From Taxawa tesnikishii (nom. ined.) (lineage: Eukaryota; Ascomycota; Dothideomycetes; Dothideales): a stretch of 64,000 nt of DNA. The stretch is taken from assembly GCA_030247885.1 (NCBI GenBank), contig JAPDRO010000016.1, positions 310,001-374,000 of the forward strand, read 5' to 3'. The notes under the pieces are model-generated. The model saw only the letters and a list, made by a program, of their open reading frames with translations. It had not been told where the DNA came from and ran no database searches. The position numbers were made by a program, and so were the translations under genes. Shown here in pieces: positions 11,860-23,705 of this stretch (positions are counted from its first letter, which is position 1; each line of letters opens with the position of its first letter).

Positions 11860-12225
11860 GTGAGCAGGCGTACTGGGCCAGCCTTTCTGTCATGCCATCT
11901 GCGCTTGTACCTGATCCAATGTAGTGATAGTAAGTACCGGTAGCCGGGTCGTGGATGAGGTCGAGATAGACTCCATGGATTTTCCCAAGCGGCGCCGGAT
12001 GTTCTGGGATCTGTAACAAGTCGTCGACACAGAGATTGGGGCAGCCGAGTATCTAGACAGCCTCAGGCAGGATGAACTTCCGCAGGTTTCTGAGGTAGTC
12101 GTTCTTTTTCTGTAAGGTCATGAACGCGAACATTCTCCGGTTCCTTCGAGTCATGGTGAGCGGCCTGTTTTCCCAATCATCTTTTGCAACCGCTGAGATG
12201 ACATCGATCAACTTGGACATCCGCG
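11860..12225 (-). pseudogene. Decayed GIY-YIG domain gene
   Basis: Minus-strand translation reads a helical stretch (RRMFAFMTLQKKNDYLRNLR, then KFILPEAV), one in-frame stop, then DDLLQIPEHPAPLGKIHGVYL followed by DLIHDPATGTYYHYIGSGT. The HGVYL and YHYIG pair is the GIY-YIG signature. Proteins with this form are scattered and multicopy in fungal genomes; their role is unknown. Stops both inside and just upstream of this stretch, and the missing C-terminal part, make it a remnant. The open frame at 12242-12619 on the same strand could be a fragment of the same gene in another frame, but I cannot support that. Confidence 0.55.
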
Positions 12226-13599
12226 TAAAAAGGACTCGCGGTTACGGCGGGCAACATGCTCTGGTACGGGCGGCGCGTGAACCTGGATATTCGGTCGTTG
12301 AGCCTCCTACTCGTTCGATCATACCGCCGTACAAATCGAATGAGGGAGCTGGGAACTCCGGGGTCCGTGAAAAGACCGCGATCACTGGACGGCGGAAGTA
12401 CGCATGAGAGGGGTGAATGAGTACCTCGTCCAAAATTGTGCCAGGTACGTCGATTAATGGAAGAACGGCGTCCGAGGACAATTGGCTAGGCTCGGATGCT
12501 GTATGGTCTCGCGGGAGCTGGACATGAGAAGATGTCCGTAATGCTTGACGGACAGCAACCAGATGCCCCTGGAATGTTCTCAAACGCATCATGCCGACAG
12601 TGACTAGTGGTTGTTGCAAAGCCAGCGGCTATTTTTGGAGGCGATGTTTTAACGCTCAAATAATGGATTCTTGTATCAACACGGGGTTGGAGCGGTAGGT
12701 GGCCAGTGACAGACAGGACCGTTCTCAAAAGTTACTCATCAACGTATCCATCGGAGAAACATTCTCGAATTGTGATAACAGTATGAGTAGCGTAGGAGGA
12801 CTAGTCAGGTCGATGAGCTCAGTGACGATAGTAAGTTACTGATCATGGGTTGGCGTTTGGACAGTTGCGTTGGAGGGCTGGCGCGATCAGCACGGGCTGG
12901 GAACGGTGCTGAAGGCTCTTACCCTATCTTCACACTCGACTCTCGCTCTTTTTGCTGGTGGGGCAAAAACCCGCTAATCTTCTGTTGCTGCATTGCATGG
13001 CAACGGTATCTCTCTCGATAGTAGGGGCAAGCAATGATCGCAGTGTAACCGTACAATACGCAAACGGGAAGAGTGGTAGAGGTAGAAGGAGAAGAGTAGT
13101 AAAGGTGGAAGGAGAAGAGGAAGAACGGTTCTTAATTGAGAGGAGACGTACTCGACAAGCGCATACCGAAAGGGAAAGTACGACACACGCCTTTCCACGT
13201 GAGCCGCCATCGACCGAGACTGAGGTCTACGCTGGTTTCGACCTAGGCAAGCGAACCCGAATCCTGTCAATCCGTTTAGTTGTATACATGATCGATTTGC
13301 ACGACGTCCTGAGGAAGGAAGAGAGGATATGCAGAGGGCACCTCGATCGCATAACGCATGCTGTGCTTTCGGTACGTTCCAGGGTACGGATGGCAAGAAA
13401 CATGTCGGCTTTGATGTGTCTCAGCTCAGCACGCCGAACGGTTCTGTCGTGCCGCTTGTTGAAATCCTGCGATCTGAACAACGCCGGTTGCCTTTCCGGT
13501 TCAGTCGAAGACGCAGGCAATCCAAGCAGGCAAACGACGTGGCAGGTTAAGTCCAGATCATCAAACGACGTTCGTCACGATTGAATCCCGTCACTCTTG
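12226..13599. other. Long stretch without a supported gene
   Basis: Contains a 210-codon plus-strand open frame (12952-13584) rich in Arg and Ser, without domains or coherent context, which I do not accept as a gene. A purine-rich tract runs from about 13060 to 13160. Nothing else recognised. Confidence 0.4.
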
Positions 13600-14541
13600 C
13601 TATACCCTGATCAACATCTGTCCGTGCATGATTGCCAGCCATCCATCCTCATCTTCAATCCACTGCGCCCACGCATCCGCAATCTCCCTCAATACCTCTC
13701 TGGTGGCCAGTCCCTTCTCCACCGCCCCCGTCGCGTACTGGCTCTCTAGAACCCTTTGGATCCATGGACCGCCCCACGCAACCCGATCCTCGAAGCTGCT
13801 GTAACACCAGGTCCCGGCGCTTGCGGTCATTTTCGAACTGTCAACGCCTGCAGCCCGACACCAGCTTTTGAGCTTCCGGCCTGCGTCGTATTCTCCAGTG
13901 AGCTTTCGCATAATCTCATGCCAGCGCGTCAAGGCCTGTGAAGGCGGGTACCAGGCCGTGGTCGGCACGTCGCCTTCGCGGAGGGCAACCAAGCCGCCGG
14001 GCTTGGCAACGCGGAGCATCTCTTTAATGGCGCTGGGGCGGTCTTCGAGGTGGCCCAGCACTTGGTGCGCGTGTACGATATCGAAAGAGGCATCTGAGAA
14101 TGGCAGGGCATATGCGTCGCCGGTTGTGAAGGTGGTGTTGTGGACGTCTAACGCCTCGGCGTGCTGTCTCGCAGTGGCGAGGGTCCTTCGGAGACGTCCA
14201 GACCAGTGACTTTGCCAGAGGGCATCAGCTGTGCTAGTGAAACGGTGATGGAGCCGGGACCGCAGCCGATGTCGAGAAGTGAAAGGTTCGGATTCTCTGT
14301 GTGGAACAGGTCAACGGGCTGAGGGCTATATACTATGAATATGTTCGCGGTGGAAAGAAAATGCTTCGGAGTGCAACAGAATTGAGAGAGACCAACCTGA
14401 AGCCATCTGTTTCAACGTCGGCACCAGATACTGGCAGGAGTTGTCCGCTGTACGCCACATGTGGCTTTTCAGAACGGAGTCATGGTGACCCCATTTGTTT
14501 ATGTACTGGTCTGTATCGTAGTTTTGTGTATCGGTCGCCAT
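13600..14541 (-). CDS. Class I SAM-dependent methyltransferase (UbiE-like)
   Basis: Small-molecule methyltransferase of the UbiE/COQ5-like class. Exons 14397-14541 and 13600-14296 with a 100-nt intron, about 280 residues. Motif I is SLLDIGCGPGSITV, the acidic residue after beta-2 is in VTGLDVSEG, and motif III-like text is LRVAKPGGLVALREGDV. The C-terminal half contains GTWCYSSFEDRVAWGGPW. The frame shifts by one missing base just after GLDVSEG (near 14180-14190); the protein otherwise continues naturally (TLATARQHAEALD). Substrate unknown. No neighbouring biosynthetic genes point to a cluster. Confidence 0.85.
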
Positions 14542-15132
14542 AGCCGGAGACGTCTATGGTATGGTTCGACGGAACGACAAGAAAGAAGTTGTCGGTCGAG
14601 ATCAGATATGGAATGAAGTGCCAATGTATTCTTGCCCCGAGGATAGCTGAATCTTCACTCGTCGGTCAAGAAAGTATCCGATCTTGACGCAAAAGATGTC
14701 CAAGCCCTACTCAGCTGCACCCAGGTGGAGAACAAATACAAAGATTTGGATGTAGGTGAGTTATTCATACGGGCAGTGAGGGGTTCAACGGACAATCATG
14801 TGACGTTCGTATTTCAGAATCGACCCTTCATTCCCATCAGTAACGAAGAATACCGCCTTCTGGGCATCTCTACAGCTCTACAGTATATCATGCTCTCGAC
14901 TGGCGGTTTCTTGTACTGTTATCCAAGTTGCAGCGAGAGCAAGTGAGATCCAAGAGTAATCGTGAGCCTTCGGAGTCCAAGCCAAAGGGTTGCCGCCAGC
15001 ACGGAATCTTCCCGAAGCGAAACGGTGACGTGAATCTGTGCCACCTGCGAGCGCTGCGAGCTTCATAGAGCCGTGTTTCCCTCTTCCTCTCCCTCTCTCT
15101 GTCCATCGTCAACACACACAACAACAGGCACC
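14542..15132. other. Shared upstream region of divergent genes
   Basis: Separates the divergent methyltransferase and Bax-inhibitor gene starts, so it should carry both promoters. A pyrimidine-rich stretch (15076-15105) precedes the plus-strand gene. No gene seen. Confidence 0.45.
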
Positions 15133-16208
15133 ATGGCTTTCCTATTACGGCGGCCTTTCGCCGTCACGCAGGCGCTCAAGCAAACCCCATCCATCTCGCA
15201 ATCCGTCATCCGGAGCTTCCACCAGGCCTCGCCCAAGCAATCCGCCTTCCAGAGCTTCAAGCCAGCTACCGTCAGCCGCCTTTCTGCATCTCGCAATGTC
15301 TTCCAGCAGACCTTCCGCCGCAGCTACCAGCAGCAAGCCTACAACCCCGTGGCTCAGGCTGGCGACCTCCGCCAGCGTCTTCTCTACGGCGCCGGTATCT
15401 TCGGTGGCACCCTGCTCGCCATCAACCTGATCTTCAACCGCGAAACCCGTGAGGATGGCGGCATGCCACCATTCGAGCGCAGCTACCTTAACGAGACGTT
15501 CATGCACACCGGACTCGGTATTGGTATCATCGGTGTCGCTGCTCGCGCGCTGCACATGAACGGCTGGAGCTACAGACTCATGGCTGCGAACCCATGGCTC
15601 GTTCTCGGTGTCGGCCTTGTCGGTTCTATTGGCTTCATGTACGGCTGCCGCGCTACTCGTCCTGAGAAGTGAGTATTCCCTCTTGACCCAAGTGTCCTCG
15701 GAGCTCAATACTGACGGACCGCAGCTACGTCGCCAAGTACGCCCTTTGGACCGGCTTCAACCTGACCCAGGCCGCCCTGCTCTCGCCAATGATGTTCTTC
15801 GCCCCTGCCATCCTCGCTCGTGCCGGTCTTTACACTGTTGGCATGATGGGTTCGATTGCGTTCGTCGGTGCCACCGCGAAGCAGGAGAAGTACCTCTACC
15901 TAGGAGGTCCTCTCCTCGCTGGTGTGACCATCGTTGCCCTTTCCGGCTTGGCTCCCCTCGTTATTCCCGCCACTGCCGCTCGTGCTCTGATGTGGTCCGA
16001 GAAGATCTGGTTGTACGGTGGTCTTGCTGTCTTTGGTGGCTTCACCCTTTACGACGTCCAGAAGATCCTGCACCACGCCCGCATGTCTGAGCGCGGTTTC
16101 ATGAGGAGGGATGCGGTCAACGAGTCGATCGCCCTCGAGCTCGACTTCATCAACATCTTCGTTCGTATGGTGCAGATCTTGGCCATGCAGCAGAACAGGA
16201 GGAGGTAA
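15133..16208 (+). CDS. Mitochondrial Bax inhibitor-1/GHITM family membrane protein
   Basis: Inner-membrane protein of the TMBIM/Bax-inhibitor family, of the GHITM branch. In animals GHITM affects cristae shape and ion exchange; the fungal role is inferred. Exons 15133-15668 and 15725-16208 give 339 residues with a 56-nt intron. The N-terminal 70 residues (MAFLLRRPFAV, SVIRSFHQAS) are basic and Ser/Gln-rich like a presequence. About seven hydrophobic segments follow, including IGIIGVAARALHMN, LVLGVGLVGSIGFMYG and the C-terminal family block LYDVQKILHHAR with SIALELDFINIFVRMVQIL. No frame breaks. Confidence 0.92.
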
Positions 16209-17129
16209 TGTGTAGGATCATGTGGAGGGTTGGATCACATAGGCGTGTGATGCATTGCCATGGAGTTAATGATGCTGTAAGAAACAGTCGTTTTTGGCAG
16301 GGTTTGTTTGGTCGTATTCTCTACTACCCAGAATGCTAGTGTACAAGATGGAGATTGGAAGGAAAAAAAATCCAACATGAAACCTAATTCTCAGTCGTAC
16401 ATGCACATCCCTCCTGGCCGTGCATGTGTAACACCTTAACGTTAGTACGTGACACGTCCAAACAATGTTCTGTTTTTGCGTGCTCACAACTTTACCCACT
16501 CTTCTCCACAAGTAGAGCCTCTATGCCGAAGGACGACGACGATCTACCAACGATCAAACTCCGCTGAACTTTCCAGTAGGTTCCTTGAGGACAAAGCTCT
16601 GTCTCGGAATCGTCGAAGAAGTGTTACGGTTCCCTGTGATGAGTGGTCACTTGCTGCGCCCAAGTGTGTGCTTGCCGCCGAACCTGAAAGTCGACTCTAA
16701 CTAGCGTTCGGGCGGATGAGCAGACTCGAAGGACACATATCATGCTCTACAGCCACTACATGGGACTACACGGCCGCCTCGATACTAAAGTTTCAAGGCT
16801 AATTGAAAGTCGAGGTCGAGTCTTCATATGCTTTGTTCAGTTCAGGAACATGTAGCGCTGGCGTTTCAGCCTCGTTTCCATTCGTCATTTCCGTTCGTAC
16901 GATAAAGAAGTCCAGCCTCAGCATATCCGGCTACATGTCGTCTTTGAGCTGTTTCGGACCGCCATATCAGACAAAGAGGACGAAATTGCACATCTGCGAC
17001 AAAGAGAAAAATACACCCATCTCCCGTGCTAAGGCTGCCGAGTCTCTCTCTTCCCAGTCTCCAAACATTCACACTATACACTCGCTCAATGCTTCGCTTG
17101 CTGGTAAAGCGGTCCTGCTAAGAAGCACA
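16209..17129. other. Intergenic, no gene seen
   Basis: Presumed 3' UTR of the Bax-inhibitor gene and promoter of the RTA1 gene, which lie in tandem. No coding signal found. Confidence 0.45.
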
Positions 17130-18241
17130 ATGTCCAACAACAGCACCACGACCGATGCGGTAAATCCGTACGACTACACCCCTCTGCTCCGGCGGCCGGT
17201 ATTGCGGCCACGGCGTTCATGCTCTTCACCGCGCTCCACACATACCAGCTCTTTCGGACGCGCACTTGGTTCTTCATTCCCTTCATCATTGGCGGATATT
17301 GTAAGTCCTCACTCGCCATACACCCCTCTACGCCCTCATCGGAGTCAAATGCTGATCTGTCGTAGTCGAAGTGGTGGCTTACATCTCCGTACGTACCTCC
17401 ATCCCACTCCCTTGACCCAGCCAGCTTGTCGTCGGGAGGAAGTGTGAACTGATGAAATATACAGCGCGCGGATTCCGCGAACGAGGATCCAAACTACACC
17501 CTCGCGCCCTTCGCAATCCAACCCATCCTCGCACTTGTTGCACCCGCACTGTTCGCTGCCAGCATATACATGGGACTCGGTCGTCTGATCCTGCTCACCG
17601 ACGGCGAGCGCTTCACCCCAATACGCCGGACCTGGCTCACCAAGATCTTCGTCCTGGGCGACGTGCTGTCTTTTCTTGCGCAGGTCATGGGTATGTATTT
17701 CCCCCTCCCTCTCCCTCGACTCCCGCCTCCTTTGCGCAGTTGTAGTGGTTGCGGTCGCACGACACGCTAACGAACGACAAACCCAGGCGGCGCAATCCTC
17801 GCCAACGCGACCAAAGACCCCAGCGCCTTCGACCGGGGCAAGAAGATCATAAACCTCGGCCTGATCCTCCAGATCCTCTTCTTCACCCTCTTCCTCTTCG
17901 TCGCCTTCGTCTTTCACTTTCGCCTGCTGCGCTCGCCCCAACTCGTCCCGCGAACCCCGGATCAGCGTCCCGTGCCCTGGCAGCGTCATCTCCGCGCGCT
18001 CTACCTCGCGAGTTTGTTCATTTTGATCAGGAGCGTGTATAGGCTGGTGGAGTATGTGCAGGCGAGTGGGAGCGGTGATGGGTACCTGTTGAGCCATGAG
18101 TGGGTTGCGTATGTTTTTGATGCCCTGTTGATGGTTGTTGTTATGACTGTCTTCGTTTGGTGGCATCCGAGCGAGGTCGCGGCGTTGTTGAGGAAAGGGG
18201 GCTTGGTGGCTTGGGGTGTACAGATGGAGAGGTTGGCGTAG
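17130..18241 (+). CDS. RTA1-like lipid-translocating/resistance membrane protein
   Basis: RTA1-family fungal protein with seven membrane spans; relatives in yeast affect resistance to 7-aminocholesterol and sphingoid-base traffic. Exons 17130-17300, 17366-17388 (23 nt), 17465-17690 and 17787-18241. Visible segments include AFMLFTALHTYQLF, WFFIPFIIGGYFEVVAYISR, the family block NYTLAPFAIQPILALVAPA then SIYMGLGRLILL, and LGLILQILFFTLFLFVAFVF. The C-terminus carries LFILIRSVYRLVEYVQ and the typical HEWVAYVFDALLM. The total length is one base short of a codon multiple. The loss is in the C run at 17179-17182, before which YDYTP would continue as SAPAAGIAATAF. Confidence 0.9.
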
Positions 18242-18855
18242 GGGTTCGTTGCGGATTGCTAGATGTGGCGAAAGGGAGAGGGAAGTGAATGTTTGGAAGA
18301 TGTGCGGTACAACGCAATGGAATTTTTCCGGATCAGCTGAGACTTATGATACGTTTACAGAAACGAAGGATGGTTGAAAATGGAAATGGAGACTGAGAGT
18401 GTGTCATTTTGCTGTACAGGCCTGCTAATGAATTGGTTCACCTTGGGTCATCTGTTGCTGCAAAGCAATGGGTATACATGAATGAAGTCATGATCGAAAC
18501 GCCCTGAACGCCTTTTGCTTCTCCACTCTTTCTTCGGGCTTCCGTAACCTTTTGACCCGCAGTTGTCTCTGACCCTTCTCTCACAGCCCCGTCTCAAACG
18601 GCTTATGCTTGGTCTCTGAGGCCTCTTTCGTCTTGCTTCAGCGACCATTGGTGGACGAGAACGGGTAAGCTTGGTCGAGTGCGGTCGCGATGGCGCTTTC
18701 CGAGACATGCGCTGCTGCATCGCTGAAGCCACGATTCCCATAAGGACAAGGATCCAGGGTCGAGGAGCTGGAGGGTGGATCCGACACAAAGTAGACGAGT
18801 CTTCAACCAGCGGCATCGTCGGTTCCGGTGCCCGTCGGTGAGTGGAACCCCTACT
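18242..18855. other. Convergent intergenic region
   Basis: Holds the 3' UTRs of the RTA1 gene and the U2AF gene. Minus-strand open frames here are read-through of the U2AF 3' end. No gene seen. Confidence 0.5.
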
Positions 18856-19555
18856 CTATCGGCGACCACCCAGCGGCCGAGCCGGCTCTGGAGTCGGGCT
18901 TCCCTCACTCCTCGCGTCTCTTCCCCTCATCTTCAACCACTTCTTCGTCGAGAGCTCCAGATCGCGCTCGAGTTCCGGACTCGGCTCTTTCCGGTGAATG
19001 AAATTGCAGAATCCGCCTCGTACACATCCTTCGCCGCTGTTGAGACGACAACAGGCTTCTCGGAAATCGGTAACGGGTGAGAGTTCGCAATAGATGGGTC
19101 GCGCGGCGTACCAACGCGAGTTGAGCGCGTCACAAGCGGCTTGTGCGCTGTCTTCATACTTGAATCGTGCGTAGACGTTGCCGATGAGATCTGCATGATT
19201 CCGTCAGTATGATCATTCTCGACGGTGGGGGAGAATGAAGATTGGTTGACTTACGGTCATTGTTGTTGTCGCAGACAACCAATTCCTCCAACTCGCCGTA
19301 CTTGCACATCTCACACCACACATCCTCATAGAATGCATCGAAGTGGTTTTGCAGCTGGCTGGGGTTCATCTTGTTCTTGGGGTCGTAGGCTGGGTTCTGG
19401 TACATGTTGGGCATCAGGATCGTTTGGGAGTATGATGGCTTGACATGCTTGCGGGAGCATCTGTCGCCGTGTCTGCAGGCGCCAATCTTGTAGTAAAAGG
19501 AGCAATTGACCTTGTCCTGCTCTGTACCGAAAATGGAGGCTAAGTAGTTCGCCAT
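18856..19555 (-). CDS. U2 snRNP auxiliary factor small subunit (U2AF35/U2AF23)
   Basis: Splicing factor that recognises the 3' splice-site AG with the U2AF large subunit. Exons 19255-19555 and 18856-19190, intron 64 nt, 211 residues. It starts MANYLASIFGTEQDKVNCSF. The first CCCH zinc finger is in CSFYYKIGACRHGDRCSRKH, the atypical RRM carries FYEDVWCEMCKYGELEELVV and GNVYARFKYEDSAQAA, and the second CCCH finger is in CCRLNSGEGCVRGGFCNFIH. The large-subunit contact region SRWYAARPIYCELSPV is present. The C-terminal tail is short (ending RPLGGRR) with no RS domain, like the S. pombe protein. No frame breaks. Confidence 0.97.
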
Positions 19556-21188
19556 GGTTTGCGAAGGATGTTCGAAAGAGGTTCGGTGGTGGTTGTGAGA
19601 GGCGCGCGAGTAAGAATGTTTGTGTGTGCACGGTTGTCGCACACTCCAGTATCACGTAAAGATGTTGGTGGTGAAGGGCGATTGAGTGTTGTCGGTTGAT
19701 GACAGGGTGTGGTGGGTTCTGTAGCGGTAGAGTACAGTACCCTACAAGAGAGAGAATATGGCAGTCGCGACAGCTTTGTCACGCCAAGAAGCTTCGAGAA
19801 CCGAGACGAGAATCCGCGTGTTGCTGCTGTCTCTCCTCTCCTCACACATTCATCTTCCATTCTATTCGCGTGTTCGCAGGCTCGAGTATGGAACAACGTA
19901 CGAGACGAGCAATCCGATTTACGGATGCATGTTTGCGAGGCGAGAACGCGTTTCGGCTCTCTACCGCCGTATCTCGCATCTTTGTCACTCAGTCGGATCA
20001 TTCCTCCCGCTCAGCAGGACAGTAGGACCCTGCACTCTACGAACAGTCTCAACACCTCTCACCACTCCAACGCACCTGTCTCCACTCATCTCTGTGCAGC
20101 ATACCACAATTTGCTACTGAGCTTCAAAAGACCGATCAGTAGAGGACTCGTTCGATAGATGACACGGCCAGTTTCGTTGTCGTCTGGCATACTCCAGCCA
20201 CGCGCTCATAACGCGCTTTTGTTCAGACGCGTCACCTCTTCGATGCGAACCGAAACCTGCTATTTCTCGAGACACAGCCGCCCCTTTGCTCCTGTTCAAA
20301 CCTGATGCTGTAGATGTCGCAACCTATACACATTGATGTGGCTGACCAGACACCCGTACCGCACCGTACCGTATCGAGAAACGCGACCGTTGGAACTCCT
20401 TGGCCCCCTTCGTTTCCTTACAGTTGTCCCTTTGTGCATACGGCTGGCAGTATGCTTTCGGCTCCTCAGTCCGTCAAAAACACTCCTTTCAGCTGCAGCA
20501 GTCATTCAGCTACAGCTACAGTCAGGCTGTAGGAAAACTAGGTGGATACCGATGAGCCAAGACAGCGCACAGACCGAGGTTTCAGGAGAAAAGTTCTGGC
20601 CGAATGGAGGGGCGCATGGTAAAGCTCTCACTACCGCACCTATCCCGATAAACACGTGGCCCGGCCTCATATCGAGGCACTCTCGGTGGTTGTAGAGACA
20701 ACGGCCCACACTCAAGGACCACATCTCCAACGGGTTTGCAGTCCGGTAGGACCAGCTTCGTGCGGGCTATACCATTGATATTCCCCGAGAACATATCATT
20801 ACGCCTCATCCTCGACGATCAAACACATCCAGAGCGCTCGGGACTGGCGCTCAAAGACAGGACTGCGCGCGGCCTTTCGAATTCAGTAAGACAGAACATC
20901 GTTGCGAGGCTCTGGCTTACAGTTAATTTCCTCTTCTGTCGGAGCTGTTCCAACGTCTACTATAACGGCCTGTAGCGCTTCGATAACCCTGCCATCAGAG
21001 CCTGCAAGCCACAAAACGTCGCCCGCCATTACCATGCGAACATTCGAACATTGGAAGGGTACCTGCATTCAAATAGGATGCACCCTACCCGCCATGGAGA
21101 AGTACACTGTGTCTGCATCTCATTCGCTTCCATCTACGTCTTCTCCAGTCCATTTCTCTAGTTGAAGTCGTTGACTTGAAGCGTTACA
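19556..21188. other. Long intergenic region, no gene seen
   Basis: Between the divergent U2AF and GH128 genes. Several open frames of 75-153 codons occur on both strands but none has a recognisable motif. It should carry two promoters. The GH128 start is preceded by a pyrimidine-rich stretch near 21120-21160. Confidence 0.4.
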
Positions 21189-23705
21189 ATGCGCTTCACC
21201 GACTCCTTTCTCGTCCTTGCTTTGGCTGCGCAGGATGTTGCCGGCACTGGTATGTCAAGCACAGATCTGCCATCCTGCAAGGTCTTCCAAACGACACTAA
21301 CCATTTCCAGCTGTCAAGTCCTCGAGCAGTGCAGCCGCACAAACGTCTGCTGCCACTTTCTGTCTGCAGGGGCAGTCCATATACAGCACCGCAGCATCCT
21401 ACCAGCAGCAGTGTGACCGCCGTCTGAGCGGCAAAGTCATTGCCAAACTGCGCAACCTGCGTGACACCAAGGCTGCCTCGACTCAGACTCCATTCCAGAC
21501 TTGCTTGTCTAACTGCGATGTCACCGAAGGATGCGTTTCAGCCGCATACATCGGTGACCTGTGCGTCTTGTTATCCTCCGTCGAGGCAGCCGATGTGTAT
21601 ACCGGTGCTCAGGCGGCAGTCCGCTCGACATATGCCGCGCAAGTACGGTCAATCCTCGACAACCCAGCCAAGGCCGTCCGTGTCAGGGTGGCGGCTGTGA
21701 CTACAAGCTCAGCGAAGGCTTCGTCTGCAGCTCCTTCCGCCAGCAAGGCCTCGTCTTCGACAGCTCTTGCGTCCGTCCCGTCCGGTTTCTCCAGCCTTGG
21801 CTGCTACATCGACTCCTCCACCAGCCGGGCCTTGAGTTATCAGCAGAACTCCAGCTCCACAACTAACACTCCTTCAGACTGTGCCCTGAAGTGTCAGAAG
21901 TTGAACTACAAGTACTCCGGTACCGAATATGGCAAGGAGTGCTACTGTGGCAATGTCCTGCCTGCCAGCAAACTCCTCACGGCCGATTCGGACTGTAACA
22001 TGACCTGCACGGGCAACAAGACCCAGACCTGCGGTGCTGGTAGCCGCTTGTCTCTCGTTGCGGACAACAACTGGAAGCAGAGCAGCTCGAGCAGCTCCAC
22101 GACTTCCACCAGTTCCGCAAAGCTCAGCACATCGACCAAGCCAGTGTCGTCATCCGTCAAGTCTTCCACCACGTTAGCGAAGTCTTCTTCGGCCACTAGC
22201 TCGCTCAAGGCCAGCTCTACAACGCGCGCTGCGTCCTCGTCCTCGTCCTCGTCCTCGGTGGTCAAGTCCTCCGTTACCAGCAGGTTGGTGCCCCCATCAT
22301 CCTCCCATGCCTCTGTGACCTCCGCCGCCCATTCTTCGTCGAAAGCTTCCTCCAAGGCCTCTTCGACCACCACGAAGCACATGAGCAGCTCCTCTGTCAA
22401 GCCTAGCAGTTCCATCAAGACCAGCAGCTCCGTCAGGCCGATCCCCTCCAGCAAAACGAGCACTGTCGTCAAGTCTAACTCCAGCGCAAAGGCGAGCTCC
22501 TCCGTCAAGCTCAGCTCTTCGGTGAAGCCGTCCACCAAATTCAGCACCTCCACTCGGCACAGCTCTAACACGGCAAAGTCATCCGCTCACAGCACCTCGT
22601 CTTCTCGCGCTTCGTCTCGGGCCTCAAGCATGCTGAAGTCGTCCACCACTCTCGCTACCCTGCACCCCGCCAAGGATCTGGCCGCCAGCACCTCCACAAA
22701 ATCTTCGAGCTCATCGGTTCGCAGCACTTCGTCAAGCAAAGCTAACTCATCTTCGCGGAGTAGTGTACGCCCAAGCAGCAGCAGCACCGTTTCCTCCAAG
22801 CCAGCCAGCAGCACTGTTTCCTCCAAGCCAGCCAGCAGCACTGTCTCTTCAAAGCCTGCCTCCTCGAGCTCGGTGAAAGCGTCCAGCTCTACCGTCAAGG
22901 CCAGCAGCAGCAGCACCAAGACCTCCTCTACGACTGCGACCTACACAGGTGTGGCCTACACTAGCAAGAAGCGTGGTCTTGCCTTCAACGCCGCCAGCCT
23001 GACTGCGCCATTCACCGGTGGCCAAGTCTCCTGGGCCTACAACTGGTACAACCAGGCCGGTTCTGGCTTCAACTCCGCCCTCAAGTTTATCCCTCTGCTC
23101 TTCAACAACGACCCCTCCCTCACCGACGTCTGGTCTTCCCGTGCTTCCGCCGCCATCGCCGCCGGCGCCGACGCCCTCATGTCTTTCAACGAGCCCGACG
23201 CCTGCTTCTCCGGCTCCTCATGCATGAACGTCACCGCCGCTGCAGCCGCCTACAAGCAATACATGCAGCCATTCGCGGGCAAGGCACTCCTCGGCGCGCC
23301 TTCCGTCACCAACGGAGACGCCCCTACGGTCTCACCTGGCTCCAGAGCTTCCTGGGTGCGTGCACAAACTGCCAGATCGACTTTATCAACCTGCACTGGT
23401 ACTCCAACAAGTACGCCGGCGCGTCGTACTTTGAAAGCTACATCAACAGCGCGCGTAAAATCGCCAACGGCAAGCCAATCTGGATCACCGAGTTCGGTCT
23501 CACGGACGACTACACCGATGCCGACGTCATCGCATTCCTGAAGCAGGTCCTGCCTTGGTTGGATCAGCAGAAGGATATTGCCCGCTACGCCTACTTCATG
23601 GACTCTCCAGGCATCCTGATCAGCAGTGACGGAACGGCTATGAGTGATATTGGTAGCGTGTACAACACCTACACGAACTCGACCACGCAGCCGAACTTGT
23701 ACTAG
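21189..23705 (+). CDS. WSC-domain GH128 beta-1,3-glucanase-like wall protein
   Basis: Secreted or wall-bound protein of about 818 residues. Exon 1 is 21189-21249 (signal peptide MRFTDSFLVLALAAQDVAG); exon 2 is 21311-23705 after a 61-nt intron with a clear CACTAAC branch site. A Cys-containing region (CLSNCDVTEGC) is followed by a WSC domain (GCYIDSSTSRALSYQ to CNMTCTGNKTQTCGAG), about 280 residues of Ser/Thr/Lys stalk, and a C-terminal GH128 catalytic core. The probable acid/base is in SFNEPD and the nucleophile in PIWITEFG. GH128 enzymes cut beta-1,3-glucan. The C run at 23321-23324 is one base short, which splits the catalytic domain; GDAPYGLTWLQSFLG would read through. Confidence 0.9.
22780..22860 (+). 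repeat. 27-bp tandem repeat x3 in the Ser-rich stalk
   Basis: Three copies coding for SSTVSSKPA inside the GH128 protein stalk, differing by a few bases. Such in-frame repeats can vary in number and change stalk length. Confidence 0.85.

Noticed and set aside
12952-13584. 210-codon plus-strand open frame
   Set aside because: No domain, patchy Arg/Ser-rich composition, no homologous feel and no context; it crosses a purine-rich tract that keeps frames open.
18448-18908. Minus-strand open frames after the U2AF stop
   Set aside because: 3' UTR read-through in other frames; the U2AF frame ends cleanly at 18856 with the family-typical length.
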